Shown: positions 49,682 to 59,090 of the stretch, in pieces
Position numbering within the stretch: the first letter of the stretch is position 1
How the letters are laid out: every line of letters begins with the position of its first letter
DNA from: JAVWMQ01 sp036646055
GTDB taxonomy: Bacteria > Bacillota > Clostridia > Peptostreptococcales > Anaerovoracaceae
Assembly: GCA_036646055.1 (NCBI GenBank)
Contig: JAVXMY010000006.1
Span: 29,878-93,877 of the forward strand
Direction of reading: 5' to 3'
DNA: 64,000 bases
Position numbers and translations under genes: made by a program
Notes under the pieces: generated by a model
The model's database searches: none
What the model was told of the DNA's origin: nothing
Seen by the model: the letters and a program-made list of their open reading frames with translations, nothing else

Positions 49682-50500
49682 ATGAGATGGATAGGAAAAC
49701 ACAAAATGATAGCTTCAGTAGTAGTCATAATTATTGTCTTACTTACTGTAGTAGTAGTTTCTTACTTAAGTGCTGGCGGTGCATCTATTGTAGGTAATGG
49801 CCTTGAAAAGGCTTTGATTACTATTCAAAAACCATTTTCGGGGGCTACTAGCGGAGCGAAAAACGCCTCTAAAGGGATTTTTAAATATAGGTCACTACAA
49901 GAAGAAAATGAAAAACTTAAAGACAAAGTTTTTGAGCTTGAACAACAAAATATTGATTTGCAAATAAAAAAAGACGAGGCTGAAGAATTAAAGAGTCTTT
50001 CAGAAGCTTTTGATTTTGAGCCTTTTAAAGGTGGAAGATCTGCTGTAGCAGGTAATATTATAGCAGTAAACAATTCTAATATTTATGATTCATTCACTAT
50101 TGATTGTGGTACCGAAAAGGGAATCAAAAAAGGTGATATTGTTGTAGACAATAAAGGTTTAGTTGGAAAAATTACTAAGACAGGAAAAGGTTATAGTAAG
50201 GTTACTTCAATTTTAGATTATTCAAGTAAATTAAGCTTTTCAGTTTTAAGAGATTCAAAAATTAAAGGTGTAATTAATGGTAATGATAAAGAAAAAATAT
50301 CAGGGTATTTAATTAATGAAAAATATTCAATAGTTAAGGGCGATGTACTAATTACATCAGGAGTTGGATCCTATCCAAAAGGTATAAAAATAGGTAAGGT
50401 TTCTAAAGTTGACTTCGATAGTGATACTCAGCTTAAGAAGATAACAGTTAGCCCTACAGTACATTTTGATTCTATGCAGAAAGTAGCGGTTTTCAAATGA
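49682..50500 (+). CDS. mreC: Rod shape-determining protein MreC
   Basis: A 272-residue protein with one N-terminal membrane helix, a coiled coil (about 70-105, LQEENEKLKDKVFELEQQ) and an external beta domain with GTEKGIKKGDIVV and LVGKITKTG. MreC links MreB, MreD and PBP2 and activates the elongasome. It lies 9 bp after mreB and overlaps mreD by 4 bp. Confidence 0.93.
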   Translation: MRWIGKHKMIASVVVIIIVLLTVVVVSYLSAGGASIVGNGLEKALITIQKPFSGATSGAKNASKGIFKYRSLQEENEKLKDKVFELEQQNIDLQIKKDEAEELKSLSEAFDFEPFKGGRSAVAGNIIAVNNSNIYDSFTIDCGTEKGIKKGDIVVDNKGLVGKITKTGKGYSKVTSILDYSSKLSFSVLRDSKIKGVINGNDKEKISGYLINEKYSIVKGDVLITSGVGSYPKGIKIGKVSKVDFDSDTQLKKITVSPTVHFDSMQKVAVFK

Positions 50501-51009
50501 GTAAAATAAAGATGGCAATAATATTTGTTTTTGCAACGATTATTCAAACTTCAATAATAAATATATTTGACGTTTTCGGCATAGTACCAAATTTGATACT
50601 ATGCCTAGTTTGTGTTATTGCGTTTTTATATGATAATGGTTGGAAATCTATTGGTTTTGGAATGGTTTCTTTGCTTTTAATTGATGTGGTTACATTAAGT
50701 AGAATTGGAATATCATCTTTATTTATTTTATTAATAGGGGCTTTTGTATATTATGTTAGACAGAAGATATCATTAGAAAGCATTATATCTCCAATTTTCT
50801 TGGGAATTACTGGGACCATATTGTTCGATGCAATTACATATTTAACAAATAGATTACTAGGTAGTCAATATACTGTAATTTATTTCTTAAAATTTGAAAT
50901 CATTGAAATCATTTTAAATGTGATTTTGATGACGATTTTATACTTAATAATGGTTAGAAATGCTGTAAGAGAGAATAGGCTAGGGAAAATTTATGAAGAA
51001 GATTTTTAA
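50497..51009 (+). CDS. mreD: Rod shape-determining protein MreD
   Basis: A 170-residue protein of five or six membrane helices, small and hydrophobic as usual for MreD. The ATG overlaps the mreC stop and the 3' end overlaps the PBP2 gene by 17 bp. Partner of MreC in the elongasome. Identification rests on size, hydrophobicity and position. Confidence 0.88.
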   Translation: MSKIKMAIIFVFATIIQTSIINIFDVFGIVPNLILCLVCVIAFLYDNGWKSIGFGMVSLLLIDVVTLSRIGISSLFILLIGAFVYYVRQKISLESIISPIFLGITGTILFDAITYLTNRLLGSQYTVIYFLKFEIIEIILNVILMTILYLIMVRNAVRENRLGKIYEEDF

Positions 51010-53803
51010 AAGTCCACATTTAAAATTAATGAGTATATTACTTGTCTTTGCAATTATACTTACAGGTAGATTGTTTTTTTTAACTGTTGTACAAAACAAC
51101 AAGTGGCAGGAAGCTTCTAATAGTTTAAGTATTAGAGGGATATACACACCTTCTCCTAGAGGAGAAATATACGATAGAAATGGTGTCATGCTTGCAGGAA
51201 ATAAACAGATTTTTACTGTAAAAATGAGTGCCGGAGATAAAGAAAATGCTGAATTAAACAAGGTAGCCAAAGAGTTGATTTCAGTGTTAGAAAAAAACAA
51301 TGACGAATATATTGATAATTTGCCAATTATTATTGAAGATGGTGAATTTTCATATACATATCAAAAGGACATAAAAAATTGGCTAAAAGAAAATAGCATT
51401 AGTTCAGATTCAACTGCTGAAGATGCATTTTATTCTTTGGCTAGTTCTCTTGGAATAAGTTCTAAAATGGATAGATTTGAAATACAAAAAGAGATGCAAA
51501 GTAAGCATAATATTTATCCGCCTATTTCAGTTAGAGAAATGACTTGGAATGCAGATAAAGAACAAAAGGAATTCTTAAAAAGTTATGGATTTAAAGAAGA
51601 TTTATCTGCCAAAGAAGCCTTTGAGCAGTTAAAAGAAAAATTTGAAATAGACCAGGGTCTATCAGATAAACAAACTAGAAAAATAATGGTGGTTCGTAAT
51701 GAACTTAAATCATTAGGCTTTAAAAAATATATGCCAGCGTCAATTGCCAAGGGAGTATCCGAAAAAACTGTTCTACAGGTAGAAGAAGGCAGTAGTAACC
51801 TTAGCGGAGTAGAAGTTGTTTCAGAAACTAAAAGATATTATCCAAAAGGCCACACTGCATCACATGTTTTAGGTTACATTGGCAAAATTTCTTCAGGTGA
51901 AGTTGAAGAATATGAAAAAAAAGGATATGAAGCTTCAACCTTAGTTGGTAAAGAGGGAATTGAAGGCGAATTTGAATCAATGCTAAAAGGACAAGATGGG
52001 ACTAAAATTATAAGGGTAAACGCAAAGGGAGAATATGAAGGCACTTTAAATACTATTGCTCCTAAGAAGGGCAAAGACGTATTTCTAACTATAGATAGTG
52101 ATTTACAGCAAAAGGCTGAAGATGCTCTAGAGAGAAATATTAAATCAATTAGATACGGTGGAAGTTTTAGTAGTGAATTTGGATCTATTGGTACAAGTAA
52201 AGTAGCGCCAAAAGCTTCTACTGGAGCTGTAGTTGCCATTGATGTTGAAACGGGAGAAGTACTTACTATGGCAAGTTATCCAGATTTTGATCCAAACCTT
52301 TTCACTGAGGGGATTAGTTCAGAGGATTGGGCAAGTCTACAAAGTGAAAATTTAAGAGATCCAGTTGCTCCAGCACCATTATATAATATTGCAACTAAAA
52401 GTGCTGTACAGCCAGGATCAACTTTTAAGCCTGTTACAGCAATAGCGGCACTTCAAAGTGGTTTGAATCCAAATGCCTATTATAAAGATAACGGTGTTAT
52501 TAGAATGGGAGGAAGAACTTTTGCTTGTGTTGTATGGAATTTAAACAAATCTAATCACGGTTATATTAATCTTTACAGAGCATTGGAAGTATCATGTAAC
52601 TACTATTTTGCTGATATAGCAACAGGCAAAGATTGGTATACTGGCAATTCACTTGGATTTAAAGATCCAATGTCAATTGAAAAAATCGTTAAATATGCTA
52701 ATGAATTTGGACTTGGACTTCCTACAGGAATTGAAATTCCTGAAACTGTTGTTCCAGCTCCTACAGAAAAAAATAAAATTAACGGTTTGAAAAATAATTT
52801 GACTAACATTCTTAATGCAAATTCAGAGTTTTATTTCTATAAAGATGTATATTCTAACCCTAAGAGGTTAAATAAGGATATCGCTGAAATAGTAAGTTGG
52901 ATGGACATAGAAAATTTAAAGAGGGAAGATTTAATTGAAAAGTACTTGCCAAAGGTAGGTATTAAAGAAAGTAAATATGATAAGTTCTTAGATACTACAT
53001 TGTATACTTATTTTAATCAGGCTAAATGGTCTGTTGGAGATTCATTTAATATAGCAATTGGACAGGGAGATAATGCTTATACACCTTTACAAATGGCTAA
53101 TTATATTGCGACTTTAGGTAATGATGGAGTTCATAACAAAGTAAATATTGTCAAAAGTATAGAAGATGAAGGACAAAAAAAGAAGGCAAAAGGCAAGAAG
53201 ATTTCAATTGATAACGATAAATACTTAGATGATGTCATTCAAGGAATGAAACGTGTTGCAACTGGAAGTGGATCTTCTATTAGTAAACATTATGCGAATT
53301 TCCCTTGGAGCGTTGCAGCTAAAACTGGTACAGCTCAAAGAGCTGGATATATTAATCCAAAATCTGAAGTAGATTATATTAAATCACACCTTTCAGCTTT
53401 CGGAAATATGAGTTGGGACAGTGTAAAAAAAGAAACTAAGAGATTATTAAAAGAATATCCTGAAACATATTTATCTGAAGATACAGCAGTTCGTAGAGCT
53501 GTAATAAACCTTAGTAAAAACAAGGTGTCTTATGAAGATTTAGATAGATTTAAGGGCAAATATGATGAATTTGCTTGGGTATCAGCAATGGCACCTGCAG
53601 ATGATCCTAAAATTGCAGTTGTTTCTATGATCGTTCAAGGTGGTACTGCGTCAAATGCAAATGCTGTTGTAAGAGAAGTTATGGGACAATATTTGAAGAA
53701 GATTGATCCTGACTATGTTGATAAGAACAAAAAAGAAAACAACCAAAACAAAGAAAAAAATGTTATTTTAGAAGACTTTAAATTTGGATCAAACTTTAAC
53801 TAG
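50993..53803 (+). CDS. mrdA: Penicillin-binding protein 2 (elongation transpeptidase)
   Basis: A 936-residue class B PBP with an N-terminal membrane anchor (MSILLVFAIILTGRLFF). The pedestal domain holds TPSPRGEIYDRNGVMLAGN. The transpeptidase motifs are S-T-F-K (QPGSTFKPVTA), S-C-N (EVSCNYYF) and K-T-G (AAKTGTAQ). It cross-links peptidoglycan in the elongasome with MreBCD. It is much longer than E. coli PBP2 (633): an insertion lies between the SCN and KTG motifs (about 590-680) and another in the pedestal (about 100-240), as in clostridial PBP2 proteins. Confidence 0.92.
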   Translation: MKKIFKSPHLKLMSILLVFAIILTGRLFFLTVVQNNKWQEASNSLSIRGIYTPSPRGEIYDRNGVMLAGNKQIFTVKMSAGDKENAELNKVAKELISVLEKNNDEYIDNLPIIIEDGEFSYTYQKDIKNWLKENSISSDSTAEDAFYSLASSLGISSKMDRFEIQKEMQSKHNIYPPISVREMTWNADKEQKEFLKSYGFKEDLSAKEAFEQLKEKFEIDQGLSDKQTRKIMVVRNELKSLGFKKYMPASIAKGVSEKTVLQVEEGSSNLSGVEVVSETKRYYPKGHTASHVLGYIGKISSGEVEEYEKKGYEASTLVGKEGIEGEFESMLKGQDGTKIIRVNAKGEYEGTLNTIAPKKGKDVFLTIDSDLQQKAEDALERNIKSIRYGGSFSSEFGSIGTSKVAPKASTGAVVAIDVETGEVLTMASYPDFDPNLFTEGISSEDWASLQSENLRDPVAPAPLYNIATKSAVQPGSTFKPVTAIAALQSGLNPNAYYKDNGVIRMGGRTFACVVWNLNKSNHGYINLYRALEVSCNYYFADIATGKDWYTGNSLGFKDPMSIEKIVKYANEFGLGLPTGIEIPETVVPAPTEKNKINGLKNNLTNILNANSEFYFYKDVYSNPKRLNKDIAEIVSWMDIENLKREDLIEKYLPKVGIKESKYDKFLDTTLYTYFNQAKWSVGDSFNIAIGQGDNAYTPLQMANYIATLGNDGVHNKVNIVKSIEDEGQKKKAKGKKISIDNDKYLDDVIQGMKRVATGSGSSISKHYANFPWSVAAKTGTAQRAGYINPKSEVDYIKSHLSAFGNMSWDSVKKETKRLLKEYPETYLSEDTAVRRAVINLSKNKVSYEDLDRFKGKYDEFAWVSAMAPADDPKIAVVSMIVQGGTASNANAVVREVMGQYLKKIDPDYVDKNKKENNQNKEKNVILEDFKFGSNFN

Positions 53804-53817
53804 AGAGGGTAGTTTAG

Positions 53818-54534
53818 ATGAGCGAGGTAATTGTAATTACGTCAGGTAAAGGAGGAACAGGCAAAACCCTGTTTGCCGCTAATTTTGGGGCACTTCTTGC
53901 AATGCGTGGTAAGAAAGTTGTAATGCTAGATATGGATTTAGGTTTAAGAAACCTAGATCTATATTTGGGTTTAGAAAATAACGTGGTATATAATGTTATG
54001 GATGTATTATCAGGAATGTGTAGAATTAAAAAGGCCTTAATTAAGGACAAAAGATTCCCTGAACTTTACTTAATAGCTGCAGCTCCCTTTATGGACGATC
54101 GTGATATAACAATGCTTCATATGAGAGTTTTATGCAGAAAACTTCGTGAAGATTTTGATTACATTATAATTGATGCACCTGCAGGAGTAGGAGAAGGTCT
54201 AGAACTTGCAGCAGCAGCAGCAGATAAGGCGGTTATTATAACAGAAGCAGAGTATGCTTCAATAAGAGATGCTGATGCAGTTGACAAATTTCTGTCAAAG
54301 ATGAAAATAAGGAAAAGATTTGCTGTTATTAATAAGGTTAAAGCTGAATTAATGTCTTTAGGGGTTATACCTGATATACAGACTATTACAAGAGGTTTAC
54401 AGACTAAAATAGCAGGAATTATTCAGTATGATGACAATGTATTTGTTGCTACAAATCAGGGAGTACCAATTGTTCTTAAACATGGTACATATATAGAAAA
54501 GAATTTTAATAATATTATAGATAGAATATTATAG
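53818..54534 (+). CDS. minD: MinD/ParA-like ATPase
   Basis: A 238-residue MinD-type ATPase. The deviant Walker A SGKGGTGKT, MLDMDLGLRNLDLYLGLEN and DAPAGVGEGLELAAAAADKA fit MinD. The C-terminal end (YIEKNFNNIIDRIL) could be the membrane-targeting helix but is only weakly amphipathic and basic. It follows the PBP2 gene in the cell-shape operon, the usual place of minCD in clostridia, but no minC or minE is present. It may work with a distant MinC or have a different role. Confidence 0.8.
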   Translation: MSEVIVITSGKGGTGKTLFAANFGALLAMRGKKVVMLDMDLGLRNLDLYLGLENNVVYNVMDVLSGMCRIKKALIKDKRFPELYLIAAAPFMDDRDITMLHMRVLCRKLREDFDYIIIDAPAGVGEGLELAAAAADKAVIITEAEYASIRDADAVDKFLSKMKIRKRFAVINKVKAELMSLGVIPDIQTITRGLQTKIAGIIQYDDNVFVATNQGVPIVLKHGTYIEKNFNNIIDRIL

Positions 54535-54552
54535 ACAATAGAGGAGCTTAAA

Positions 54553-55224
54553 ATGATAACACCGCTAAGTGCAGATCAAATATATAAAGATCTGTTAAAA
54601 AGAATTATAGCTTTAGATATAGAGCCAGGAGCTAAAGTTAGTGAAAATAGTTTAGGGACAGAATACAATGTTTCTAGATCGGTTATGCGAAATATTTTTG
54701 CAAGACTAAACCAAATAGGCTTTGTAGAAATATTGCCACAAAGAGGAACTTATATTACACAAATTGATTTAAAATATATTAGTGCAGTTTTGTTGATGAG
54801 GCTTTCTATTGAAAAGGAAATGTTACAGCGATTTGTTAATCGTGATGATAACGACGAACTAATTGAGCTACTAAAAGAAAACGTTAAAAAGCAACAAAAC
54901 TACGTTACAGAAGGGACTTACATTGACGATTTTAGAAGATTAGATGAATCCTTTCATGGAATAATACTTGAACGTGGAGGGTTGTTTAACATTGATAAAC
55001 TTTTACATGAACCTTTACTACATTTATCTAGATGGAGAAACGTGGCTGTAAATAATGGTTTTAGATTAAGTCAGATAGTAAAAGAACATCAAGATATTTT
55101 AGAAAGTATTGAGAAAAAAGATATAGATAAAATTGATGTTATTATTACTAATCACATTGAGAATACAATTAGAGATCGAGATTCAATAAAAAAACAATAT
55201 AGAAAGTATTGTATTAATATTTAA
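54553..55224 (+). CDS. GntR/FadR-type regulator with FCD domain
   Basis: A 223-residue regulator. The winged helix (SENSLGTEYNVSRSVMRNIFARLNQIGFVEILPQRGTYI) is followed by an FCD ligand domain with metal-type residues Asp (RLDESFH), His (FHGII), His (KEHQDIL) and His (TNHIENT). It starts 18 bp after minD with GAGGAG and precedes the acyl-CoA ligase gene. A 16-bp motif with a GTATAC or similar core lies upstream of both the ligase and the CoA-transferase genes; this regulator is the likely reader. Its ligand could be a pathway acid or CoA ester. Confidence 0.83.
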   Translation: MITPLSADQIYKDLLKRIIALDIEPGAKVSENSLGTEYNVSRSVMRNIFARLNQIGFVEILPQRGTYITQIDLKYISAVLLMRLSIEKEMLQRFVNRDDNDELIELLKENVKKQQNYVTEGTYIDDFRRLDESFHGIILERGGLFNIDKLLHEPLLHLSRWRNVAVNNGFRLSQIVKEHQDILESIEKKDIDKIDVIITNHIENTIRDRDSIKKQYRKYCINI

Positions 55225-55240
55225 ATTTTTTTAAGTGAAC

Positions 55241-55256
55241 TTGAATACAAGTGAAC
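55241..55256 (+). promoter_or_regulatory. Candidate GntR operator before acyl-CoA ligase gene
   Basis: TTGAATACAAGTGAAC, identical at 13 of 16 positions to TGGTATACAAGTAAAC at 56915-56930. AAGTGAAC is also directly repeated at 55233 and 55249. Confidence 0.5.
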
Positions 55257-55275
55257 TAGTACCAAGGAGGTTAAC

Positions 55276-56829
55276 TTGGAACTTACAAAAGAAACGATTA
55301 AAGATAAATTAATTGAAAGATGTGCGTTGTCGTCTAATGAAACTGCACTTTCTTATAATGAAACAACTTATACCTGGGAAGAACTTGGATATATTACAAA
55401 TTCTTTAGCTAATGACTTAATAAATTTAGGCATTGATAAAAATGAAAAGATTGGGCTTGTAGGTAACAATTCTGATAGTTGGATATTTTATTACTTTGCA
55501 ATAATTAAAGCTGGTGGATGTGCTGTAACCTTTAACACTAGACTACATGAAATAGAAATAAAAAGAGAAATAGAGATTAGCGATGTTGGTGTTTTAATAT
55601 ATGGAAATGGGGATAAGGATCAACCTCTAAATTTTAACACAAATAAGTTTATTGAAAAAAATATTCTGACCCATTGTATTGACATGCGCAAAGATGGGGA
55701 GCATTGGAAGAATATAGCTAAAAGAAAAGAATTATTAAATAAGGAAATAGCAGTTAGTTGTAATGATCCTGTATCTGTACTATTTACATCTGGTACAACT
55801 GGCAAAAGCAAAGGAGTTATGCTTTCAAATTATAATTTAATAAATAATTCTAGGGCGATATGTTCTAATATGAAGTGGGATATAACTGATAAGTTTTGTA
55901 TTTCCGTTCCATTATTCCACACCTTTGGGATAACTTGCTGCGTACTAGCTTGTATGCTAACAGGGGCAGAAATGAAGGTACTAAGTAGAAGTAAAACCAA
56001 GGATATTTGTGAAGCAATAGATTTATACAAATGTACTGTTTTAAATGGCGTACCAAGTATGTATTTAGCTTTACTTAGAAGTGAAAATAGACATGAATAC
56101 GATATATCCAAATTAAAATCTGGAATCATTGCAGGATCGCCAATATTTAGAGATGATTATTTTGAAATATGTAGAATGTTTGACAATATAAAATTACAAC
56201 CTTCATATGGACAGACTGAAACGTCGCCTTGTATTACAATTTGTAATTTGGAAGATGAATTAGATTTAAAAGCAGCAACTTCAGGTAGCAAAATAGAACA
56301 TGTTCAATTAAGAATTATGTCTATAAATGGCAATAGAGTCTGTGAGCCATATGAAGAAGGAGAAATACAAGTCAAAGGATATAACGTTATGTTAGGTTAT
56401 ATCAATAACGAAAAAGAAACTAAAAAAGCATTTACAGAAGATGGGTGGCTTAAAACTGGTGACTTGGGATTTTGCAATAATTCAGGATATGTGAACATAA
56501 CTGGTAGATGTAAGAATATAATTATTCGTGGAGGAGAAAATATTTCTCCAGTTGAAATAGAAAATGCTATTAAAGAAGTGGTTAAGCAATGCGATGTAAA
56601 AGTTTTTGGTGTACCATCTATTGTTGTTCAAGAAGAAATAGTAGCATGTATTGAAGGTGAATTTACATCTCAAACTAAAGAAAAAATAATGGATTATTTA
56701 CACAAAAACATTAGTGATTATAAAGTTCCAAAATATATGCTTTTTATTAAAGAAATGCCAAGAAATACCACTGGAAAAATTGATGAAAATACTTTGAAGC
56801 AAGAAACCATAAAACGTTTGAATATATAG
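55276..56829 (+). CDS. Class I adenylate-forming acyl-CoA ligase
   Basis: A 517-residue AMP-dependent acyl-CoA synthetase. VLFTSGTTGKSKGVMLSN (P-loop), YGQTETSPC, GWLKTGDLG and the C-terminal PRNTTGKI with the catalytic Lys are present. The start is TTG at 55276 with AGGAGG 6 nt upstream. It lies between the GntR gene and the Fld/Had-type operon and could prime the cycle by making the first acyl-CoA donor for the CoA-transferase. Which acid it activates is not evident. Confidence 0.85.
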   Translation: MELTKETIKDKLIERCALSSNETALSYNETTYTWEELGYITNSLANDLINLGIDKNEKIGLVGNNSDSWIFYYFAIIKAGGCAVTFNTRLHEIEIKREIEISDVGVLIYGNGDKDQPLNFNTNKFIEKNILTHCIDMRKDGEHWKNIAKRKELLNKEIAVSCNDPVSVLFTSGTTGKSKGVMLSNYNLINNSRAICSNMKWDITDKFCISVPLFHTFGITCCVLACMLTGAEMKVLSRSKTKDICEAIDLYKCTVLNGVPSMYLALLRSENRHEYDISKLKSGIIAGSPIFRDDYFEICRMFDNIKLQPSYGQTETSPCITICNLEDELDLKAATSGSKIEHVQLRIMSINGNRVCEPYEEGEIQVKGYNVMLGYINNEKETKKAFTEDGWLKTGDLGFCNNSGYVNITGRCKNIIIRGGENISPVEIENAIKEVVKQCDVKVFGVPSIVVQEEIVACIEGEFTSQTKEKIMDYLHKNISDYKVPKYMLFIKEMPRNTTGKIDENTLKQETIKRLNI

Positions 56830-56914
56830 TGTTGTTAATTTCCAAACAAGTTAATAGAAAAGGGGAAAATACCTTTACAAAACCTACTGAATTTGTTAAG
56901 ATTAACTTACAAAC

Positions 56915-56930
56915 TGGTATACAAGTAAAC
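56915..56930 (+). promoter_or_regulatory. Candidate GntR operator before CoA-transferase gene
   Basis: TGGTATACAAGTAAAC contains the GTATAC core common in FadR-subfamily sites. It matches the site before the acyl-CoA ligase gene. Confidence 0.5.
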
Positions 56931-56992
56931 CAATCCTTCATTAACTGCTTTTTTTTACAGTTAATTGATAGAAATTTCACGAAGGTTGGTTT
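56927..56992 (+). promoter_or_regulatory. Long stem-loop upstream of CoA-transferase operon
   Basis: AAACCAATCCTTC (56927-56939) pairs with GAAGGTTGGTTT (56981-56992) with one bulge; inside, TTAACTG (56941-56947) pairs with CAGTTAA (56958-56964). A possible -10 TATAAT follows at 57003-57008. It may be a DNA-level repeat for regulator binding or a folded RNA from an upstream start. Confidence 0.45.
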
Positions 56993-57048
56993 GTTAATTA
57001 TGTATAATTAAAATCAATAATAAGTTATTTTCAAGGAGGAGAATGAAA

Positions 57049-58287
57049 ATGAGCACAAACAGATTACCCTTAGAAGGTGTTAGAGTTGTTGAATTAGCTA
57101 ATTTTATTGCTGCAGCAACTACAGGAAGATTTTTAGCAGACTTAGGAGCTGATGTAATTAAAATTGAATCAGCTAAAGGAGATCCATTAAGATTTACTGC
57201 ACCTACAGAAGGTAGACCTTTAGACATGCATGAAAACACAACTTGGGAGCTAGAAAATGCTAACAAGAGATGTCTTTCATTAAACATGAAAGAAGCAGCA
57301 GGTAAGGAAGCTTTCTTTAAATTATTAGAAACTGCTGATGTACTTATCACAAACTGGAGAGTACAGGCTTTAGAAAGAGCTGGATTAGATTATGAAACTC
57401 TAAAAGTTAGATTCCCTAAACTAGTTTATGCTAACATTACTGGTTACGGTGAATTTGGTCCAGATAAGGATCTTCCAGGATTTGACTTCACAGCATTCTT
57501 TGCTAGAGGCGGATACTTAGAATCTCTAAGACAGAAAGGAACAGTTCCAATGAACGTTTGCCCAGGTCTAGGAGATCATAACGTTGGAATGAACTTAGCT
57601 GCTGGAGTATTAGCTGCTCTTTACCACGCTGAAAAAACTGGCGAAGGTGAAAAAGTAGAAACATCTCTATTTGAAACAGCTGTACATAACATGGGAATGA
57701 TGGTTCAGGCTGCACAGTATCCTGAAATCGGAGTTAAATACCCAATCGCTATTAGAGAATCAGCTAACCCATTCAATGCTGCTTGGGAAACTGCTGACGA
57801 AAGATATATTCAGACATGTATGCCTGATTACAATACATACTACAAGAAATTCATCGCTACAATTGGTAGAGAAGATTTAGTTGATAACGAAGACTTCTTC
57901 CCAGTTCAGAACTTACAGGCTGGCGGACATGGTGTTGACGTTTATGATGTAGTAATGGCTGCATTCCATAAGAAAACAGCTGCAGAATGGAAAGAAATTC
58001 TTACAGCTGCAGATATTCCTTTCTCAGTTGCACAGTCATGGGAAGAAATGCTAGAAGACAAACAGGCTTGGGCTAACGATTGCTTCTACAAGATGGAATA
58101 TCCAAAAGGAGAAAGAACTCTTGTTAAGCTTCCTGTTAAGTTTGCTGAAATGGGACCTGCTAAATATGAAAAGGGACCTCTAATCGGAGAACATTCAGAA
58201 GAAGTTCTTGCAGAATTAGGATATGATGCTGATCAGATTAAATCTTTCAGAGAAAATGGAACAATTTTCGTTTGGGAAGATAAATAA
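57049..58287 (+). CDS. fldA: Class III CoA-transferase of 2-hydroxyacyl-CoA dehydratase pathway (FldA/HadA type)
   Basis: A 412-residue family III CoA-transferase. VRVVELANFIAAATTGRFLA, DVIKIESAKGDPLRFTAP and ENTTWELENANK closely follow FldA-type enzymes. The catalytic Asp is in CPGLGDHNVGM (D176). It moves CoA from a pathway acyl-CoA to the (R)-2-hydroxyacid. The ATG at 57049 has AGGAGG at 9 nt; an ATG two codons earlier is only 3 nt from it. First gene of a tight five-gene operon. Substrate could be phenyllactate-, indolelactate- or 2-hydroxyisocaproate-like; sequence inspection does not decide between FldA and HadA. Confidence 0.85.
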   Translation: MSTNRLPLEGVRVVELANFIAAATTGRFLADLGADVIKIESAKGDPLRFTAPTEGRPLDMHENTTWELENANKRCLSLNMKEAAGKEAFFKLLETADVLITNWRVQALERAGLDYETLKVRFPKLVYANITGYGEFGPDKDLPGFDFTAFFARGGYLESLRQKGTVPMNVCPGLGDHNVGMNLAAGVLAALYHAEKTGEGEKVETSLFETAVHNMGMMVQAAQYPEIGVKYPIAIRESANPFNAAWETADERYIQTCMPDYNTYYKKFIATIGREDLVDNEDFFPVQNLQAGGHGVDVYDVVMAAFHKKTAAEWKEILTAADIPFSVAQSWEEMLEDKQAWANDCFYKMEYPKGERTLVKLPVKFAEMGPAKYEKGPLIGEHSEEVLAELGYDADQIKSFRENGTIFVWEDK

Positions 58288-58288
58288 G

Positions 58289-59089
58289 ATGAATAATATT
58301 TATACATTAGGAATTGACATTGGCTCTACAACGTCAAAATGTGTAGTTTTATTAAACGGAAATACTATTGCTGGCTCCTCAATTGTTGAACAAGGAGCCG
58401 GCACTAAAGGTGTTGATATAGCTATTGACAATACTTTAGAACCACTTAATCTAAAAATGGAAGATATGTCTGCTATTATTTCAACTGGATACGGTAGAAA
58501 TAGTTTTAAACCAGCAGACAAAACAATGAGTGAACTTAGTTGTCACGCAAGAGGCGCAAGTGTACTTTTTGAAAATGTAAGAACTATAATTGATATAGGT
58601 GGACAGGATGCAAAAGTTTTAAAATTAGACGAGAAAGGTCAGTTATTAAACTTCGTTATGAATGATAAATGTGCCGCAGGTACAGGAAGATTTCTGGAAG
58701 TTATGGCTAACGTTTTAAAATTAAAACTTGATGATTTTGGCGATCTTGATAAAGAAGCTAAAAATCGTGCTCCAATAAGTTCGACATGTACTGTTTTTGC
58801 TGAATCAGAAGTTATTTCTAATTTGGCAAACAACATAGATGTAAAAGATATTTTGAGAGGTATTCACTACTCAGTTGCAAGTAGAGTTGCAGGCCAAGCC
58901 AAAAGGATTGGTGTTGTAGCTCCTGTTGCTATGACTGGAGGAGTATCAAGAAATTCCGGTGTTGTTAGAGCACTTGAGGCGGAACTTGATTTACCAATAG
59001 AAATATCAGATAAATCTCAATTAGCTGGCGCTATAGGCGCTTCAATGTTTGCTTATGATTATTATTTAAAGCAAAAGAAGGGAGAATAG
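58289..59089 (+). CDS. fldI: 2-Hydroxyacyl-CoA dehydratase activator ATPase (FldI/HadI type)
   Basis: A 266-residue ASKHA-fold ATPase. LGIDIGSTTSK, GGQDAKV and MTGGVSRNSGV are nucleotide-binding motifs. Two cysteines, C128 (NDKCAAGTG) and C167 (SSTCTVFAES), bind one [4Fe-4S] cluster between the subunits of the homodimer. ATP hydrolysis drives a single electron into the dehydratase to start ketyl radical catalysis. The ATG lies 1 bp after the CoA-transferase stop with no strong site, so translation is coupled. Extremely oxygen-sensitive family. Confidence 0.93.
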   Translation: MNNIYTLGIDIGSTTSKCVVLLNGNTIAGSSIVEQGAGTKGVDIAIDNTLEPLNLKMEDMSAIISTGYGRNSFKPADKTMSELSCHARGASVLFENVRTIIDIGGQDAKVLKLDEKGQLLNFVMNDKCAAGTGRFLEVMANVLKLKLDDFGDLDKEAKNRAPISSTCTVFAESEVISNLANNIDVKDILRGIHYSVASRVAGQAKRIGVVAPVAMTGGVSRNSGVVRALEAELDLPIEISDKSQLAGAIGASMFAYDYYLKQKKGE

Positions 59090-59090
59090 T

